In this document: in pieces, positions 5,837-8,076 of the stretch
Position numbering within the stretch: the stretch's first letter is position 1
Layout: each line of letters begins with the position of its first letter
Source of the DNA: UBA2253 sp964646985
GTDB taxonomy: Bacteria > Bacillota_I > Bacilli_A > ML615J-28 > CAG-698
Assembly (NCBI GenBank): GCA_964646985.1
Contig: CAZYFI010000063.1
Span: 1 to 8,076 of the forward strand
Length of the DNA: 8,076 nt
Reading direction: 5' to 3'
Position numbers and translations under genes: made by a program
Notes under the pieces: model-generated
The model's input: only the letters and a program-made list of their open reading frames with translations
Told to the model about the DNA's origin: nothing
Databases searched by the model: none

Positions 5837-5865
5837 AGTATAACATTTTATAACCATTCTCACAA
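5837..5865 (-). promoter_or_regulatory. Promoter of the HU-like/ankyrin operon
   Basis: On the minus strand the -35 is TTGTGA (5865-5860, 4 of 6), the spacer 17 bp, and the -10 TATACT (5842-5837, 5 of 6) preceded by TGT, an extended -10. The start would be near 5830, about 20 nt before the ATG, with a TAGGAGG site between. A-rich runs upstream could act as an UP element. Confidence 0.75.
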
Positions 5866-5952
5866 GTAAAAATTCGAAAATAAAAAATGAAAATAGTTTC
5901 ATGAAAAACCTATGAAAAAACTTAAATATACTCATATTTTAATGTTGAATAT
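5866..5952. other. AT-rich upstream region with spaced A-tracts and a 10-bp palindrome
   Basis: No credible gene is seen here. On the plus strand ATGAAAA occurs three times (5887, 5901, 5912). A-runs near 5882-5887, 5890-5893, 5904-5908 and 5915-5920 are partly in step with the helical turn, as in bent DNA. TTTCATGAAA (5897-5906) is a perfect palindrome 32 bp upstream of the -35. Any role as an UP element, bend or operator is inference. Confidence 0.4.
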
Positions 5953-5981
5953 AAAAAAATCTCCAAAAAAGGAGATTTTTT
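5953..5981 (-). terminator. Strong intrinsic terminator of der-gpsA
   Basis: An 11-bp perfect stem AAAAAATCTCC/GGAGATTTTTT with a six-T loop (minus-strand reading) ends in a run of seven Ts. It begins within the gpsA stop codon. The A/T flanks make it nearly symmetric. Confidence 0.92.
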
Positions 5982-6981
5982 ATTCTGGCTTCAAACTATT
6001 TTGCATCAGCCGCAAAACACATTCTCTTGGGTCATGTTTCAAATAAATGATTTCATATACTGTTTCTATGATTGGTGCATAAATTTGATATTTTGTTATG
6101 ATTTGATAAGCTGCAATGGCAGTCCTTGCTCCTTCAACGACCATAGTCATTTCTGATAATGTTTGTTCTAAGTTTTTTCCACTGCCAATTTTGTAACCAG
6201 CTTGGTAATTTCGGCTATGTTCACTCATACACGTTACCACTAAATCACCTAATCCAGCAAGACCAAAAACAGTTTTTTCTTGTGCGCCTAAGGCAACAGC
6301 AATTCGCCTCATTTCTACAAGTCCTCTTGTAATCAAAGCGGCTTTTGTATTATCACCATATCCAAGTCCTGTAATAATACCTGATGCTAAGGCAATGACA
6401 TTTTTTAAAGAACTACAAAGTTCGGCACCAATCAAATCATCAATCGTATATACACGAAAATACGTTTGATTGGAAAATATGTTTTGTATTAAGATTGCGT
6501 GTTCCATATTTTTAGAAGATGCTGTCACCAGCGTTAACATTTGATTGATAACTTCTTCTGCATGACTTGGTCCTGTTAAAGCAACAAAACCTGTTATCAT
6601 CTTTAAACTTATTTCTTCTTCTACGATCTCGGAAACGCGTTTAAACGTACTTGGTTCAAGCCCTTTACTTGCATTCACAAATAGTTTTGGACTAACAATG
6701 ACATCATTGATTTCTTTTAAGACTTGACGAATGACTGCCGTTGGAACGACTAAAACAACAATATCTCCAAATAAAATAGCTTCTTGCAAATTGGTTGTTG
6801 CAGTGACTGTTTCACTCAATGATCCAACAGGAAGTTTTGCGCGATTCGTATGAAACAAATTGATCTCATCAACTTGTCCTTGATCAACATCGTACATCTT
6901 CACTTCATATCCATTGTCACCGATGATCCTTGCTAAACCGCTTCCCCAACTGCCAGCACCAATAATTACTATTTTTTCCAT
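5980..6981 (-). CDS. gpsA: Glycerol-3-phosphate dehydrogenase [NAD(P)+]
   Basis: GpsA reduces dihydroxyacetone phosphate to sn-glycerol 3-phosphate, the backbone for phospholipid synthesis, in the cytoplasm. The 333-residue length is normal. The N-terminal Rossmann site reads GAGSWG (8-13), followed by NASKG (103-107) and GPSHAEEV (137-144). The catalytic lysine is K193 in SLKNV. GLGYGDN (205-211), GLAGLGDL (240-247, with D246) and SRN (256-258) complete the substrate side. The ATG at 6981 is directly next to the der TAG (no intervening base), with AAGGA about 11 nt upstream inside der, so translation is probably coupled. The gene ends at a strong terminator. The der-gpsA pair is also found in Bacillus. 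Confidence 0.97.
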   Translation of the reverse strand: MEKIVIIGAGSWGSGLARIIGDNGYEVKMYDVDQGQVDEINLFHTNRAKLPVGSLSETVTATTNLQEAILFGDIVVLVVPTAVIRQVLKEINDVIVSPKLFVNASKGLEPSTFKRVSEIVEEEISLKMITGFVALTGPSHAEEVINQMLTLVTASSKNMEHAILIQNIFSNQTYFRVYTIDDLIGAELCSSLKNVIALASGIITGLGYGDNTKAALITRGLVEMRRIAVALGAQEKTVFGLAGLGDLVVTCMSEHSRNYQAGYKIGSGKNLEQTLSEMTMVVEGARTAIAAYQIITKYQIYAPIIETVYEIIYLKHDPRECVLRLMQNSLKPE

Positions 6982-8076
6982 CTATTCTTTTTTCCTTAAG
7001 GTAAATTTCATAGGTGCCCCTTGAAAATCAAAAGTTGCCCGAATTTGGTTTTCTAAATAACGCAAATAAGAAAAATGCATATGCTTTTCACTATTTACAA
7101 ACAATACAAACGATGGTGGCATGGTTTCTTCTTGCGTTGCATAAGATAACTTTAAACGATTTCCTTTAAACATAGGTGGTTGATTTAACAACGTTGCATC
7201 GAGCAAGCAATCATTGAGCAGATTAGTTGGAACGCGACGAGTAAAGTTCTGATAAACATGATTAATCTCATCTAATAAAAAATGAATGCGCGAATTATTT
7301 TTTGCAGACAAAAAAACGATTGGAGCAAATTCAAGAAATAAAAACTCATTACGAATCTTTTCTATAAATTCTTTCATGGTTTTGTCATCTTTTTGTACAA
7401 TATCCCATTTGTTCACACAAATAATCATGGCACGATTGTACTCTCTTGCATAACCAGCAATGCGCTTATCTTGTTCTGTAATCGGTTTGCTTCCATCTAA
7501 AACAACAACAGCTACATCACAACGTTCAATGGCTTGAATCGCCCGAAAAACACTATATTTTTCCGCATTTTCATAAATTTTTCCTTGTTTTCTAATACCT
7601 GCTGTATCAATAACAACAAAAGGTTGGTTGTTACGGGTAAATAACGTATCAATGGAATCTCTTGTTGTTCCGGGAATTTCACTCACAATCGTACGTTCTT
7701 CTCCAATGATGGCATTGGCAAGAGTCGATTTGCCAACATTCGGTTGACCAATCAAACAAAACTTAATCATGGCATCATCATACTCATTTTTCTTTTTATC
7801 TGGAAGAAGTTCCATCACACGGTCAAGCAAATTTCCAATTCCTATACCATGAAGCGTACTAATGGGCATCACTTCTTCAACACCTAAACTATAAAAATCA
7901 TAAATCATGTTCACAAAACTATTGTCATCTACTTTATTCGCAGCAACAATCAGTGGCTTATGACTTTTTTGTAACATGATTACTACATCTCGATCTTCCA
8001 TCGTAAGACCGCTTCTGGCATCAACTACCATGATGATGACATCAGCTTCATCTATAGCTAAACTAGCTTGGGCTCT
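6982..8076 (-). CDS. der: Ribosome-assembly GTPase Der (EngA), N-terminus outside window
   Basis: Der has two tandem GTPase domains and a KH-like domain and acts in late 50S assembly. The frame is open to the right edge and includes 15 residues before the first visible Met (RAQASLAIDEADVII), which match the end of G domain 1; the true start is therefore beyond 8076. About 364 residues are visible, so roughly 70 are missing relative to the usual 436 or so, including the first P-loop. In fragment numbering: NKVD of domain 1 at 47-50, GQPNVGKST of domain 2 at 110-118, DTAG at 157-160, NKWD at 222-225, then SAK and the C-terminal KH-like domain, ending in a basic tail (LRKKE). The stop TAG touches the gpsA ATG. 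Confidence 0.97.
   Translation of the reverse strand, partial: RAQASLAIDEADVIIMVVDARSGLTMEDRDVVIMLQKSHKPLIVAANKVDDNSFVNMIYDFYSLGVEEVMPISTLHGIGIGNLLDRVMELLPDKKKNEYDDAMIKFCLIGQPNVGKSTLANAIIGEERTIVSEIPGTTRDSIDTLFTRNNQPFVVIDTAGIRKQGKIYENAEKYSVFRAIQAIERCDVAVVVLDGSKPITEQDKRIAGYAREYNRAMIICVNKWDIVQKDDKTMKEFIEKIRNEFLFLEFAPIVFLSAKNNSRIHFLLDEINHVYQNFTRRVPTNLLNDCLLDATLLNQPPMFKGNRLKLSYATQEETMPPSFVLFVNSEKHMHFSYLRYLENQIRATFDFQGAPMKFTLRKKE

Noticed and set aside
5834..5935. Short minus-strand frame (33 codons, Phe-rich) between gpsA and the HU-like gene
   Set aside because: No ribosome-binding site, low-complexity TTT codons, and it runs through the promoter -10 box; more likely the AT-rich regulatory spacer.

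Overview
This window is a compact, AT-rich piece of a low-GC Bacillota-type chromosome. All recognisable genes lie on the minus strand, so transcription runs from high to low coordinates. UGA is a real stop here (it ends era, the HU-like gene and the ankyrin gene) and Trp is TGG, so the code is standard and not the mycoplasma code 4. Gene order (der-gpsA-HU; rpsU; phoH-ybeY-cdd-era-recO) resembles Bacillus, but several genes that sit in these clusters in Bacillus are missing (spoIVA, yqeY, pgpH/yqfF, dgkA, yqzL). My inference is a streamlined Erysipelotrichia- or Acholeplasma-like lineage; the sequence does not fix it further.

Layout in the direction of transcription: (1) der (5' end outside the window) directly abuts gpsA, and a strong terminator overlaps the gpsA stop. 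(2) A 169-bp spacer carries a promoter for a two-gene unit: a divergent HU-like DNA-binding protein, then a 436-residue protein made almost entirely of 13 ankyrin repeats. A hairpin sits on the ankyrin stop codon, followed by the XTP/dITP pyrophosphatase gene (rdgB). (3) rpsU (bS21) has its own near-consensus promoter and a terminator, so it looks monocistronic. (4) A second near-consensus promoter starts phoH-ybeY-cdd-era-recO, in which the first four genes overlap their neighbours by 8-11 nt; recO runs off the left edge.

Functionally this is mostly housekeeping. Ribosome assembly and rRNA maturation dominate (Der for 50S, Era and YbeY for the 16S 3' end, bS21 on the 30S platform, PhoH as an RNA-linked ATPase). 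Phospholipid precursor synthesis (GpsA), nucleotide salvage and pool cleaning (Cdd, RdgB) and recombination (RecO) make up the rest. The least explained part is the HU-like/ankyrin pair: the HU homologue has lost most arginines of its DNA-binding arm and is translationally linked to a cytoplasmic ankyrin scaffold of unknown role. RecO also appears to have histidines where the second zinc-binding cysteine pair is expected.

I found no tRNA, rRNA, CRISPR array, transposon or plus-strand gene. No gene-free stretch exceeds 300 bases. Start codons for phoH, ybeY and rpsU are placed downstream of the longest open frame on the basis of ribosome-binding sites and promoters.
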